64,000 nucleotides of DNA, from NCBI RefSeq assembly GCF_000364225.2, contig NZ_AQFT02000001.1, positions 310,001-374,000 of the forward strand, given 5' to 3'. Below are positions 37,043 to 47,657 of this stretch, piece by piece. The notes under the pieces are model-generated. The model saw only the letters and a program-made list of their open reading frames with translations. It was not told the DNA's origin and ran no database searches. Numbering within the stretch: the first letter of the stretch is position 1; each line of letters starts with the position of its first letter. The DNA is from Eubacterium plexicaudatum ASF492 (GTDB taxonomy: Bacteria; Bacillota; Clostridia; Lachnospirales; Lachnospiraceae). Both the position numbers and the translations under genes were made by a program.

Positions 37043-40000
37043 ATGATGGGGATAATATTAACATTAGCAGCGTTAATACTAATACTTATTGCAATATTTG
37101 GCGGTTTATGCCTGATTACAGGGGAAGAGGATAAAGGAAATAAAAGAAAAGAGACTAAAAGAGCAGGTACAGTCGCTGAAAGACAGCGTAGCGTCATACA
37201 GAACACGGATTGAGAAGCAGTGTGTCCAAATGAAGTATATTCGTTTCTCTGGCATTAAACTGTGTGCTGAAAGGAAATCCAGGAACCGGCAAGTCAACAG
37301 CAGCCAGACTGTTAGGACGCATTTATCGGGAAATCGGCTGGCTGCCGACAGGAAAGGTGAATGAAGTGCAGAGTTCGGATTTATTGTCTCAAAATGTAAA
37401 CGGCACTGCTGATAAGACAAGAAAAGAGGTTCAGAAAGCAATCGGCGGAGTGTTGTTTGTGGATGAGGCCTATAAGCTTTACAGAGAAGACGGCCAAAAC
37501 CACACCGGGCGTGAAGCTATAGAAGAGATTATGAAGTGTATGGATCAGTATCAGGGGCAGTTTGCCGTTGTTCTGGCAGGATATCCGGAAGAAATGGATA
37601 CCTTGCTGTCTGCGAATCAGGGTCTGCAGAGATGTTTCTCAAAGCAGTATGTTCTGGAGGATTATACTGCTCACGAACTGGAACAGATTTTTAATCTTAT
37701 GCTGAAAAAGAGACATATCCGCTTGTCTGAGAAGTTTCAGGAAAAACTTCCAGTCTTTTTTGAAAACTTTTATAATACCTGGGGGAACGATGAGCAGAAA
37801 GAGATTTGGGGAAATGTAGGGGAAGTTGAAAATCTTATAGAAGAGCTTCTTAAAAACCATGCAGACAGGCAGGGAGAGATTATTACCGAAGGAGATGAGC
37901 ATTACCGCCTGATATCTACGGAGCATCTTCCAGCTCATCTGCTGCAGTTGGTCAATCCGGTGAGCCGTGATGCAGTATGGGAACAGCTGAATGAATTGGT
38001 TGGTCTTCATGGTGTGAAGGATAAGTTGAAAAGGATTGAGGCAACGGTTCGGCTCCAGAAAAGAAAAGGGTGCGTCGGCCATTTTATTTTTAAGGGGAAC
38101 CCAGGGACTGGAAAGACAACTGTTGCGCGGCTTATGGGGCATCTGCTGAGGGATGTAGGCGTACTGAAACGCGGGCATGTTGTAGTGCATACTGCAAAAG
38201 AACTTATGGAACATGGGGGAATGTTAAAAAAATCCGTGAAAAAAGCAAAAGATGGCATTCTCTTTATTGATGAGGCTCATCAGTTGATGGAAGATGGCCG
38301 GGGAATTTCAGTTTTGACAGAAATGGTTCCTATTTTAGAAAGCCAGCGGGAGAGCCTGACAGTTATTTGTGCCGGATACCCGCTGCAGATGGATGATTTC
38401 TTAAAATATGATCCAGGCATGAGATCAAGGTTTCCTACGCAGCTGCTGTTTGAAGACTATGATGAGAAAGAATTGATGCATATCCTGGAATATATGGCTG
38501 GTCAGAAGGGCTTTCATATGAAACCGGAATACAGGGAATATTCACAGATGGTCATGTGCGGGCTGACCGGACATAAGGCGGAGGGATTTGGAAATGCGCG
38601 GACTGTCAGAATTTATCTGGATGCATCCATTGAGGAACTTAGCGTAAGGCTTTGTGAGAAATATGGCAGTGGAGAACCGGCAGAAGAAGAACTGCATTGC
38701 CTGACGGGAGAAGATATTGCACAGGATTATAGAAAATATATTTCCGGTGGTGTATACAACAGGAAAACCGCTATGGAAAAACTGGATGAACTGGTTGGCT
38801 TTGCAGGAATCAAAGAGGAAATGAAAAAGCTGCTGTCCGTTGTCAAATCACCGCTTTATGATGGAGTATCTATAAATCTGCACTGCCTGATAACCGGTAA
38901 TCCGGGTACAGGTAAAACAACGGTTGCCAGAATACTGGGGCAAGCCTATAAGGAGATTGGGATTTTAAAAAGCGGGCATGTGGTGGAAACGACAAAGAGC
39001 GACCTTGTAGTAGGTTATGTAGGGCAGACGGCTGCTAATACTAGAAAAAAGGTCATGGAAGCCATGAACGGCATATTGTTTATTGATGAGGCATATACGC
39101 TGTACGAAGGAAGAGAAGGCGATTTTGGGAAGGAAGCCCTGGAGGAACTGCTGAAATGCATGTCAGATTATCGCGGGAGGTTTGCTGTTGTAGCGGCTGG
39201 TTATCCGAAAGAAATGCAAGTGTTTTTGCAGGCGAATCCGGGGCTGGAGAGGCGTTTTTCAAACAGTTTCCATATTAAAGACTATACTGCTGGTGAACTT
39301 CATCAGATTTTTGATCAGATGATGGCGAAAAAGCGCCTGAGGCCGGATGAAGAGTTAAATCAAATACTTCCTGTATTTTTTCAGGATTTTTTACGTACAA
39401 GAGAGAACCGGTCAGATCGGAACGCCTGGGGGAATGCAGGCGAAGTTGAAAATTTGGTTGATGAAATCCAAAAACAGCATGCTGTTTCTGGAGGCAGAAT
39501 TATACAAGAAGAAGGCAAGTATATCGGCATTGTTTCAAAAGAACATTTTCCTAGGAGGCTGCAGTGTTTCCTGCATCAAAACCATACCGCAGAATCAGGC
39601 ATACAGTCTTCATTTCCTCAAAAAGAGGCCAGAACAAAACAAATACAGCGCAGTCTGTTAACAGAACCAAATTCGATATTCAGGGTAGGCCATAAAAAAC
39701 AGGACTGGATAGAACAATATTTAGAGGCAGTGGTATTGATTCAGTCAGAAGGGCGGAATGGAGAGGTGAATGGTTATGGAACTGGTTTTCTTGCTTCAGC
39801 AGATGGTTATATTGTTACTTGCCATCATGTGGTTGCAGACGCGGATGCTGTTAAAATTCAGCTGCGTATGAAAAAAGGGGAGCATAGGGTCTGGTGCAAT
39901 GCGAAAATCGCCTGTATACAGAAGGATTGTGATCTGGCATTATTAAAGATTGACGGCTATTATCCAATGGCTCTGCCATTGGATAATAGCGATGTGGAAA

Positions 40001-40311
40001 TCGGACAGGAGCTTGCTCTATTGGGTTATCCGTTTGCCAGCCGATTAAGTGATGACATTAATGCCTTGAATCCAAGTTATTTCAGTGGCAATGTGTCTTC
40101 TAAGAATTTGAAGGACGGGCATGAAAGGATTTACGTGAATATGGAAGCAAAAAGTGGATGTTCAGGCGCTCCGGTTATTTCAGTAGAAAATGGGAATGTG
40201 TCAGGAATACTGAGAGGTTCTGTTTTAGACAGTAGCGGGGAACTGACCGAGGAACTTAATTATATTGTTCCAGTACGGTATGTATGGCAGTATTTTGTAG
40301 GTAAGCGATGA
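37043..40311 (+). CDS. Triple AAA+ (SpoVK/CbbX-like) ATPase fused to a trypsin-like serine protease
   Basis: The uninterrupted frame (37264-40311, 1,015 residues) has three AAA+ modules. Walker A motifs are GNPGTGKS (residue ~4), GNPGTGKT (~278) and GNPGTGKT (~544); Walker B motifs are GVLFVDEAY, GILFIDEAH and GILFIDEAY. A trypsin-like domain follows (~825-1,012) with His in VTCHHVV, Asp in KDCDLALLKI and Ser in KSGCSGAPV. Upstream, another frame encodes EKRLKEQVQSLKDSVASYRT…IEKQCVQM, the missing start of AAA module 1, after a membrane-like segment from ATG 37043 (LTLAALILILIAIFGGL). One indel near 37235 would join them. AAA+ sensing that releases a protease is an attractive role, with the neighbouring CHAT as a second protease. 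An IS66 end supplies the stop codon. Confidence 0.85.
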
Positions 40312-40339
40312 ATAACCTACCGTTCCACTTATGTTCCGC

Positions 40340-41207
40340 TTAGGTGTAAAATAGTCTAGATTGGTAATCGAGGCTTGTTTTCAGGTGTTATCGTTTCAAC
40401 ATCAATCAGTCCTGTGCAGTGCTCTTTGATAAAATCGCTCTATGGAAGAAGCGTTTCAACTGCATCAGGATCATCTTTATGTTCGGGCATGTACAGAAGC
40501 AGGACATAAAGATATTGGAATACATTCAGCTTATTGGATTTAGCAGTCTCTATCATGCTGTAGACAAGTGCGCTTGCCTGCGCGCCAGCGGCAGATGTGT
40601 GGAACAGGGAGTTCTTCCTGCCGATGGCATAGGACTGTGCGCCATCAGCGGCACAGGTGTTTTCGCCTGCACGATTGTCCCGTCACCGTCCTTACGGCAT
40701 TCCGGGCAGATAAGCTCTTCCTGCATATAGCGGACACGCTCCACTTTTGCCGGAGTTATGCGCAGCTGTGTGCGGACTTCTTTATGCCCGAGCAGGATCA
40801 TTTGCGCATTGCAGTATGGGCAGGAACGGTCCTTATCCGGGACTGGGATTATGACGTCACGGACAGGGATGTCCGCATAGCGCTCATCCCTCTTGGCTTT
40901 TTTTCTTTTTCATGCGGGTGTGTTCTTTCACCGTTGTTTTCACGGGCGGATTTTCCGTTTCGTCCACAGTGCTGTCCGGCGTGGTTTTTGTTTTCTCACT
41001 TTTTGTGCCGAACAGATGGCGCTTAAACTCATCAAGCGTTTCCTCAAGGCCGGCCTTTAAAAGGCGCAGCTCATCCACAAGGGTGCGCAGTTCAGCAATA
41101 GTCTGCTCCTGCTCCAGGATGCGTGCATCCTGAGATTGTATATGAATTTTCTGCTGCTCAACCATTGCTTCCAGCAGCCGGATGTGTTCTTCAATATTCA
41201 CTGGCAT
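40340..41207 (-). pseudogene. tnpC: IS66 transposase, internally deleted and frameshifted
   Basis: The N-terminus (41207 downward: EEHIRLLEAMVEQQKIHIQS, FKRHLFGTKSEKTK) slips in the A-run near 40898-40904 and continues KRDERYADIPVRDVIIPVPD, then the zinc finger region (ICPECRKDGDGTIVQAKTPV). After AHSPMPSA the whole DDE core is missing. The C-terminus resumes GRKNSLFHTSAAGAQASALV…YSMIETAKSNKLNVFQYL, with TAG in place of Trp in LLPW. It is dead. Confidence 0.7.
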
Positions 41208-41348
41208 GCGCGCACCCCTCCACGTTTCTTTTTACTTGCATTATAAGGAAACATGGGGGTGAAATCAAACCGCCATAACTGTGCTATAGGCACAATGACG
41301 GACTGGAAGCTGCCGCCAAACTCTGGAAAAAGGCTTAAAAATATCGTC

Positions 41349-41744
41349 TTACAGACAGATTGTCCACAGTTTTGCGGCTCTAGGCAGTGTTATACGTGGA
41401 CAGCCTCCTAGAAAAAGAAAGCGGCGTGGATAACTTTCACCGACGGTTTCCAGCGCCGGAGCGGTTGGAACCCGCGGCACGTCACCGGCAGGATATTCCG
41501 GGCAGGGGACAGGGCTGCATGCAAGTTCAATGGGAACCACTTCATGCCTCTGCCTGGATGGGGCTGCCTGCGATTTCGGTATTTCATATGCTTTTTTCCT
41601 TAAGTCCGAGACTTTGTTATAAAATGTATTTATGGATATGGAATGCATCTGATACCACTCCCTGTCAGACAGGCCGCTTGTGCGGCATTCCTGAATCAGA
41701 TCCAGCCACTCCTGGTCATTGCGGATTTTCTTTTTCTCCGGCAT
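41349..41744 (-). pseudogene. tnpA: IS66 accessory protein TnpA, C-terminus altered
   Basis: MPEKKKIRNDQEWLDLIQEC…RTSGLSDREWYQMHSISINT and FYNKVSDLRKKAYEIPKS match the IS66 TnpA helix-turn-helix protein. The tail after ALETVGES is out of frame or replaced, at the point where tnpB should begin, so the deletion that removed tnpB also damaged this end. Confidence 0.65.
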
Positions 41745-41954
41745 GGCATCATCTCCTGGTAGTTATTTTGGAGTGAATGGCCGTAGTGGATGCCTGCAGA
41801 AAAAGCAGTAAATGGCTACCGAACTACTTTATCAAGAACTGATGTAGATATATATTCGCTCCAAGTTGCTACTATTATAGAGCAAAATCCATATCTTGTG
41901 GAACGGTAGGTTATTCATCGCTTACCTATATTCTTCAAACGTCAAGTATGAACC

Positions 41955-42623
41955 TTAATGCGAAAAATCAAAAAACAAGTGATGTATGGTTATTTCCTGA
42001 TTATCAATATCCCTCGTATGCTGCGAAGAGTACTGCGGTTCCACATAGCGTAACTCTCGAGACAAATTATTTACTGGTGTAATTTTTGCAATTTCAGAAA
42101 CAAGTTCAGCTACGATTTCTGGAATCTTACCACTTAACACATACCCAATAATCGAAGATTCTGATGACTGTGAACCGTACCGTCCTGAGGTATAGTTCTT
42201 AACTCCTGTTTCGACATATCTTTTGATTTTATCGTTCTGGTGATTATAGAGATTCTTGCATTCTACGCCAAAATAGCTGTTTGAAGTATCCCAATCACGA
42301 AAACAAAAATCAATCGTAGGCTTATATCCACGACTCTTTTTTAGCGTGGGGTCTGGGTATTGATGAACAGGTCCGATGTTGTTTATTCTCAAAGTAGTGG
42401 CGCGATTCCCATTGGCCCAGCGCTGCGATATTTTCCCATACCATTCCAAGGTGATATCATCTTCCATAGCGGTTTCGGAGATAGTTATGTTCGTATCTGC
42501 TATTAAGTCATGATAACCCTGCCACAGAGTCAATATTATTTCGTTGACTCCAGAAGGACCAAGCCGCTTTGCTAAATCATCTGGAACAGTTGTGGATGCT
42601 GTTATATTTCTTATACTGCTCAT
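41955..42623 (-). CDS. Predicted PD-(D/E)XK restriction endonuclease of an R-M pair
   Basis: From ATG 42623 (site GGAGGTAATACA) the protein has 222 residues: SSIRNITASTTVPDDLAKRL, a central GYKPTIDFCFRD and YFGVECKNLYNHQNDKIKRY. The D…E-x-K arrangement (TIDF/GVECKN) is a restriction nuclease core. It begins five bases after the methyltransferase stop, and its ribosome site overlaps that gene's end, so the two are co-translated. It likely cuts DNA that lacks the partner's methylation. No match to a named enzyme is claimed. Confidence 0.75.
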   Translation of the reverse strand: MSSIRNITASTTVPDDLAKRLGPSGVNEIILTLWQGYHDLIADTNITISETAMEDDITLEWYGKISQRWANGNRATTLRINNIGPVHQYPDPTLKKSRGYKPTIDFCFRDWDTSNSYFGVECKNLYNHQNDKIKRYVETGVKNYTSGRYGSQSSESSIIGYVLSGKIPEIVAELVSEIAKITPVNNLSRELRYVEPQYSSQHTRDIDNQEITIHHLFFDFSH

Positions 42624-42627
42624 TGTA

Positions 42628-45600
42628 TTACCTCCACGCCCTAGAAACATCTTCGAATATCTCATCTGCATCCCTGCAAGCAGCGGAATGTGTCCAATAT
42701 TTACGTTGGGCCGGCTTGATGATAAATATTCTATTAGGCTGGTAAATTCGGAGATTTCGCCTAATAAATACCATTTTCTGGTTATCGGCCAATGCACTGT
42801 CCAAATTCAAGAGGATTTCATTCAACTTATCATTGTTTTTTACAAAATTCAGATCCGTATCGTTTTGTAGTCCAACATTTAAAACAAGCACAGACAGCGG
42901 AGCAACGCCAAAATATAGATCTCCAGTTAACTCTATACTTGCTCCAAATGTGTTCGTCAACACCTCTCTAATGGAATCATAATACAGTTTGTAATCATCG
43001 GTGTTCGGGCGTTCAAAGGATACAGAACGTTGCTTTTTTTTGAAATAGTCATATACATAATCAATTACATCATCTATCTGGTAACTCTCATATTCTTTTA
43101 GTCGATACATATGGCGCACAAATTGTTCTGCTTTTCTTTTTTTAGCTGGTGAGATTGCCAATTCATCAAATATTTCGCATGCTTCAGCAATTTCTGCCTC
43201 ACTTGGGCTGGGGATAGGTGTTTGCCAGATATCTCCCGCTTCTAACTCATCTCTTTCTACAAGCCATTTCCTATTTGTAAGAATATGATAGTACGAAAAA
43301 ACTCTCGAGCCAATTATTACACTCAAGTATTTAAGTCTGTTTATGTTGCCATGAACTCCTAAAAGACTATGGTTGAACACAGCATCATAATCTAGCACTT
43401 CTGAAAGAAATATTCCATTTTTATGGCTCTGTTTAATTATTAAGTGTGGAGCAGCAAAAATTTCTCTGGCATTTTTAACAATGCACTCAAAATCATCGAA
43501 ATCAACTATTGGAAGCTCATCAGATGAAACATAGTATGGTTTAAAGTATTTGGCTTCCACCATTGGAAGACCTTTGAAGTCATAACATTCGTGTTTCCTG
43601 TTTCCTCTTTTGAACCCCTCGGCAGTTGTCATGTGATTTTCTTCAATAAATGATGCCATAGATGCAAAAGTACTTTGCATTTTTCCTATTAATTCAAGAT
43701 CTCTAGGTGCGCCCCACATTGCAATTTTCCAGATCCTATCGTCATCAATAATGTCACGGGGTATTCTGCATATATCGGTAGGATCAATAGAAAACTTTCT
43801 AACATCTTCAATTGTATAAATTGGCTTTGGCGTACAATAAACTATTGGCTGATTGATCTCTTCCTTTTTAGGAGTATAGATAATGGCAGTAGCAGGCCCA
43901 CTAGCGTGATCAAACAGGAATTTTCTATATATTGATAGATTGATAATTGCTAGGACATTGTTATCGGAAAAAAGATTTGCCCTATACGTCCTGCTTTTAT
44001 CTGATCTATTAAAAAGCAATCCTTTACTAGGCATAAGGAGACAAAGAATTCCGTTTTGCTTGCACAATTCTGAACACTTGATAGAAAATGCCTGTGCAAT
44101 TTGCTTGTCACCTATAACGCGGTTTACTTTTTTCAAATACTCTTTCGTTTTTTTAGTAATGTTACTCTGCCAAGGTGGATTGCCAACAATGACATCATAT
44201 TTTTTGCTATTAAAAGATTTATCCTCATCGAAAAAATCACTTGAAATCAAGTTGTTATCTAGTAGATGTGGAAATGAAAGCTTATCCCAGATGCTTCTTG
44301 GATCAAGGAAATCACACATCGCTAAGCTAAGGCTAAACGAGGCAACTCGAATAGCTTCTTCATTAATATCTACACCGAAAATACTGTTTTTCAAGAGAAG
44401 TTTCAGTTGATCGCAGGTGATCGTATGAACATCATTTTGTGACATCCATCTGCAAACAAGTCTTCTATATGCCTCAACTAAAAAAATTCCCGAACCGCAT
44501 GATGGATCAAAAAAAGATGTATCTTTATATTCGCCTTCCCACGGGTACACTTCATCCATGATCAAGTTGACAAGATGAAGTGGTGTATAATATGTGCCTT
44601 TTTTATCATCTTCATCTGACAGATGAAAAAACAACTCATAGATACTGCTAATTAACTGAATGGGGATAATGTCAAAACTATAAAGTGGCCATAACGTAAG
44701 TTGTTTGCTCTCTAATTCGCTATCACCTAGAATAAATATGCGAAGTTCATCCAAGTCATTTTGAGTAATAATCTCTATTTCAACTTCTGAGACTTGCAGT
44801 ATATCACCATTAAACTTCTCTTTAAGTGCTCTAAATAAGTTATAAGTTGCCTCTTTACTGCTTAGAACATCAGTATACTGTTTCGCTGATACCATAAAAT
44901 TGCAATAAAAATCTTGCGGAAATACCGTTTCTCCGTTTGAATCTTTTCGTTCTTCCAAATACTTAATAAAAATTGACCGACTGAGCAAAGAGTGAACTAC
45001 CCCTGTGATTGTTTCTTTACTCTTATCACATCTTTTACTAATTTGGTTAATCAACGTTCTGCGCATTATTCTCAAATTTGACATCAAGGTTGCATCAACC
45101 CGGTTTTGAGCATCAAATCTAGTCATGCTTTGCCGCCAGTATTCGCCACTTTCAAGCAATGAACGATGATACTTCTTTAGTGCAAGTTGCTGTGAAACCA
45201 ATCCATTTGTCAAGTTTAATGTTTCAATTACCCCTGCGGCAGGATCAAGATTTCCGTTCTCAACGACTTGCGGTGTCTCGTAATTATTATAAATCAAAAT
45301 CTCATCTGGAGTCACCACAAATAGTAGTGGAGCCTCTCCGAGATTCCAAGAAAGGCGATGTAATTCTGCAACTTGTTTTGCATCATATTTTTGGATAATG
45401 GAAAAATAGATAAGTGGAACTTTGGCAATCCCGTTTGCATCGCGAAGAAAATATACGGCATCAATTCCTATCTTTTCATGAACTTGTGTATAAAATAGTC
45501 TTTGAAAGGAGGTCATGCACTGTAAATTGTCTTCTGTAGCCAAACCGGTACTGCTATTTATATCAAGACTTTCAAATATGCCATTTAGCAACTCACTCAT
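42628..45600 (-). CDS. N6-adenine DNA methyltransferase (Eco57I/type II-like), large
   Basis: The 990-residue protein has a helical N-terminus (~1-330), SAM-binding motif I (SFFDPSCGSGIFLVEAYRRL, ~365), the substrate loop FGVDINEEAIRVASFSLSLA, catalytic NPPW in KYDVIVGNPPWQSN (~472), and a C-terminal recognition region (~640-990; PSPSEAEIAEACEIFDELAI). It methylates adenine for a restriction system. The N-terminus may add helper functions; I see no nuclease motif in it. It is upstream of, and coupled to, the nuclease gene. No frameshifts occur over 3 kb. A Fic gene lies just upstream. Confidence 0.9.
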   Translation of the reverse strand: MSELLNGIFESLDINSSTGLATEDNLQCMTSFQRLFYTQVHEKIGIDAVYFLRDANGIAKVPLIYFSIIQKYDAKQVAELHRLSWNLGEAPLLFVVTPDEILIYNNYETPQVVENGNLDPAAGVIETLNLTNGLVSQQLALKKYHRSLLESGEYWRQSMTRFDAQNRVDATLMSNLRIMRRTLINQISKRCDKSKETITGVVHSLLSRSIFIKYLEERKDSNGETVFPQDFYCNFMVSAKQYTDVLSSKEATYNLFRALKEKFNGDILQVSEVEIEIITQNDLDELRIFILGDSELESKQLTLWPLYSFDIIPIQLISSIYELFFHLSDEDDKKGTYYTPLHLVNLIMDEVYPWEGEYKDTSFFDPSCGSGIFLVEAYRRLVCRWMSQNDVHTITCDQLKLLLKNSIFGVDINEEAIRVASFSLSLAMCDFLDPRSIWDKLSFPHLLDNNLISSDFFDEDKSFNSKKYDVIVGNPPWQSNITKKTKEYLKKVNRVIGDKQIAQAFSIKCSELCKQNGILCLLMPSKGLLFNRSDKSRTYRANLFSDNNVLAIINLSIYRKFLFDHASGPATAIIYTPKKEEINQPIVYCTPKPIYTIEDVRKFSIDPTDICRIPRDIIDDDRIWKIAMWGAPRDLELIGKMQSTFASMASFIEENHMTTAEGFKRGNRKHECYDFKGLPMVEAKYFKPYYVSSDELPIVDFDDFECIVKNAREIFAAPHLIIKQSHKNGIFLSEVLDYDAVFNHSLLGVHGNINRLKYLSVIIGSRVFSYYHILTNRKWLVERDELEAGDIWQTPIPSPSEAEIAEACEIFDELAISPAKKRKAEQFVRHMYRLKEYESYQIDDVIDYVYDYFKKKQRSVSFERPNTDDYKLYYDSIREVLTNTFGASIELTGDLYFGVAPLSVLVLNVGLQNDTDLNFVKNNDKLNEILLNLDSALADNQKMVFIRRNLRIYQPNRIFIIKPAQRKYWTHSAACRDADEIFEDVSRAWR

Positions 45601-45622
45601 ATTTCTGCCCTCGCATTATTTT

Positions 45623-46521
45623 TTAACTAATCACATGTTGATGGATGCTTGGTAATGTAAACATAAAATCAAGATAGTTATATTTCCATATTCGATTTCT
45701 TGCAGCATTGCTTTCTTGCATAATTATATTGTATTTTTGCAATAAGGCAAATGCTTTAGAAACTGAATTATATGATAAGTTTAGATGTTTTGCCGCAATA
45801 GGAATACTGGCAATAGGAAAAACTTTAAGGTACTCATACACGCCCAAAAACTTTTTGCTTTGGGTACTTTAACCCTTAACTTTTCCTCATTCAGCTTAAT
45901 CATTTCTTCGTATCTCTTGAGCAGTGCAACACTGGTTTGAGCAGCTTCATTTATAATCCGTATAAAATGTTTAATCCAACGTATATAACCACCACTATAT
46001 TGTGTTGATCTGAGTATGTCAAAATACTCATTTTTATTGAAGAATAGGTACTCAGATATACACAACCCAAGCAACGCTTTATCTGCGATTTTTTGCAATA
46101 CCATGAATATCAGGATACGTCCAACAATCTCATTATATTTCTCAAATGGGTGTATCATTTCAAACTGATAGTGCGCTAACGCTGCTTGAATCAGGGGATC
46201 ATCCCCGCTGCCATAAAGATAAGCAGAAATATCAGCCAATGACGGCAGGACAGCTTCTGGTGCCGTCGGATTATAGGTTTTTAAGTTTGATATTGCATAT
46301 TGCAAAAATGTTTGGGTATCACGAACACCCATTTGTTGCTCTGGTTTATCACCATATAAAGCTATGCTGCATATTTTGCTGTAATCTTGAGCCGTAAACT
46401 GCATACCATCTGCCGCTTTATAAGCTGTCAACAAATCTTCTAACTGCCCAAGATTGTGATGTGCCTCGATTAGAAGCGTTGCAAGTTCATTATCCATTTT
46501 ATAAAGTATATCATCTTTCAA
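45623..46521 (-). CDS. Fic-family protein with C-terminal winged helix, frameshifted
   Basis: The start is near 46521 (MKDDILYKMDNELATLLIEA). The N-terminal helices (HHNLGQLEDLLTAYKAADGM) and SLADISAYLYGSGDDPLIQA lead to the Fic motif HPFEKYNEIVGRILIFMVLQ. It departs from HPFx(D/E)GNGRxxR: the second half reads NEIVGR. AMPylation activity is therefore doubtful, or the protein is regulatory. One T is missing in the coding strand (A-run 45846-45850); restoring it joins SFLGVYEYLKVFPIASIPIA…LNLSYNSVSKAFALLQKY, a winged helix. It lies just before the methyltransferase gene and may control the R-M operon. Confidence 0.78.
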
Positions 46522-46740
46522 TGGACGAGGCGTGAAAGTATAGTATGTGAAATTAAATTTTTCATTTTTTCTCTGTTCGGTATAATCTCCTGTTTACGGA
46601 TGCATCTCTATCCCTCAATCGCTATTTTGTTTATTTTAAATATAGCAGATAATAGCGAATAAAGGAAGCACTATTCCATAATTAATTTCAATAAATCACA
46701 GAATAGTACAATATAATGGCCGATTCGGCTTCCATGACTT

Positions 46741-46971
46741 AGGCATACCTACTGCAGCAACATGGCAAAATCAGGCATGAACCCGAAGACGCTGCAGTAC
46801 CTGATGGGGCACAGCGATATCGGGGTGACGCTGAACACATACACGCACTTGGGACTGGAAGACGCAACGGATGAACTGAAACGGATGGAGGAGCTGGCGG
46901 ATGCCAGGAAAGAGCAGGAAAAGGCAAAAGAGGAAAAGCCAGTGTCACAGAAGATGTTCCGGGCGATTTGA
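46741..46971 (+). pseudogene. Tyrosine recombinase/integrase, C-terminal remnant
   Basis: MAKSGMNPKTLQYLMGHSDI…GVTLNTYTHLGLEDATDELK holds the H-x-x-(H)…Y catalytic end of Tn916/phage-type integrases, with nucleophile Tyr in LNTYTH. Only about 70 residues remain. A hairpin terminator follows. It marks the edge of a former integrative element that may have brought in the defence genes. Confidence 0.75.
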
Positions 46972-46988
46972 GCAAGAAAACGATAAGG

Positions 46989-47013
46989 CGTCCTGCTTCG
47001 GCGGGGCGTTTTT
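46989..47013 (+). terminator. UUCG-loop terminator after the integrase remnant
   Basis: CGTCCTGC-TTCG-GCGGGGCG forms an 8-bp stem (with G-T pairs) capped by a stable TTCG tetraloop and followed by TTTTT, a classic intrinsic terminator. Confidence 0.8.
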
Positions 47014-47105
47014 GTGTTGGGGCATCTGATAATGTAATGAAAAATATAGTGGTAGAAGAGTGTAATATCTGTTATAATTGAAAAACGAAGCAGATAAAGA
47101 AGGAG

Positions 47106-47294
47106 ATGTTTTTATTGAAAATATCAAGATTGATTATAAATAATTATAGGAATTTAAGAAATATAGATATTCATATAAATGATATAGTTGCTTTAATTGG
47201 AGAGAATAATAGTGGAAAAAGTAATCTTTTGAGAGCTGTGACACTTCCCTTTTTGATAGATGAAAGGAAGCTGAAAGGAATGAAAATACAGTAG
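47106..47294 (+). pseudogene. OLD-family ATP-dependent endonuclease, N-terminal fragment
   Basis: KISRLIINNYRNLRNIDIHI…NDIVALIGENNSGKSNLL contains the RecF/OLD-type Walker A (GENNSGKS). Only about 60 residues remain before a stop; the Walker B and Toprim nuclease parts are absent. The likely start is TTG 47115 or ATG 47106 (AAGGAG). OLD nucleases are phage-defence proteins, so this may be the stump of one. Confidence 0.65.
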
Positions 47295-47657
47295 TATATA
47301 GTTTGAGTATGAAATATAATCAGATATATGCTAAAATATCAAGAGTAGTAAAACACCCCACCTTTTACTACGTTTCACGGCCTCAATACGCCGCATTTTG
47401 CCCCGTTTTGCCGAAACTGTGATATTTTTAACAATCTTTCCGCAAAATACAATCCGCGCAAAACGCCGCAAAACACGGCAAATCAACGCAATAAAGGAGG
47501 AAAAACCACAATGATAAAAATACTTTTCATCTGCCACGGGACCACAGGGGATATGCGGTGCATAAGTCTAGGCAGCGTCCGGTAAAAGAGTCAAGGGACT
47601 GGTCCCTTGCAGGTTCTTAGGGCAGAGACCAAGCCCCCACCCGGAAGGCTTTCAAGT
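47295..47657. other. Relic stretch with a phosphatase-like start
   Basis: After AAAGGAGGAAAAACCACA (47494), ATGATAAAAATACTTTTCAT encodes MIKILFICHG, the usual start of low-molecular-weight protein-tyrosine phosphatase, then switches to ACCACAGGGGATATGCGGTG and stops. Similar bases (ACCACAGCAGAAATGCGGTG) recur at 49362-49385. A hairpin CAAGGGA/TCCCTTG lies at 47602-47619. No whole gene is present. Confidence 0.45.

Larger units (their letters stand above)
40301..41925 (-). mobile_element. Decayed IS66-family element with 31-bp perfect inverted ends
   Basis: Positions 40298-40328 and 41898-41928 are perfect inverted copies; the outer part reads GTAAGCGATGAATAACC, and GTAAGCG is the classic IS66 terminus. 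Inside, on the minus strand, lie tnpA (41349-41744) and a deleted tnpC (40340-41207); tnpB is gone. The left end overlaps the last codons and stop of the trypsin-fusion gene. The flanking 8 bp do not match, so a target duplication is not preserved. Confidence 0.75.

Noticed and set aside
40298-41928. 31-bp perfect inverted repeat as an invertible promoter or phase switch
   Set aside because: The repeat starts GTAAGCG and encloses IS66 tnpA and tnpC remnants, so it is simply the element's terminal repeat; no invertase is nearby.
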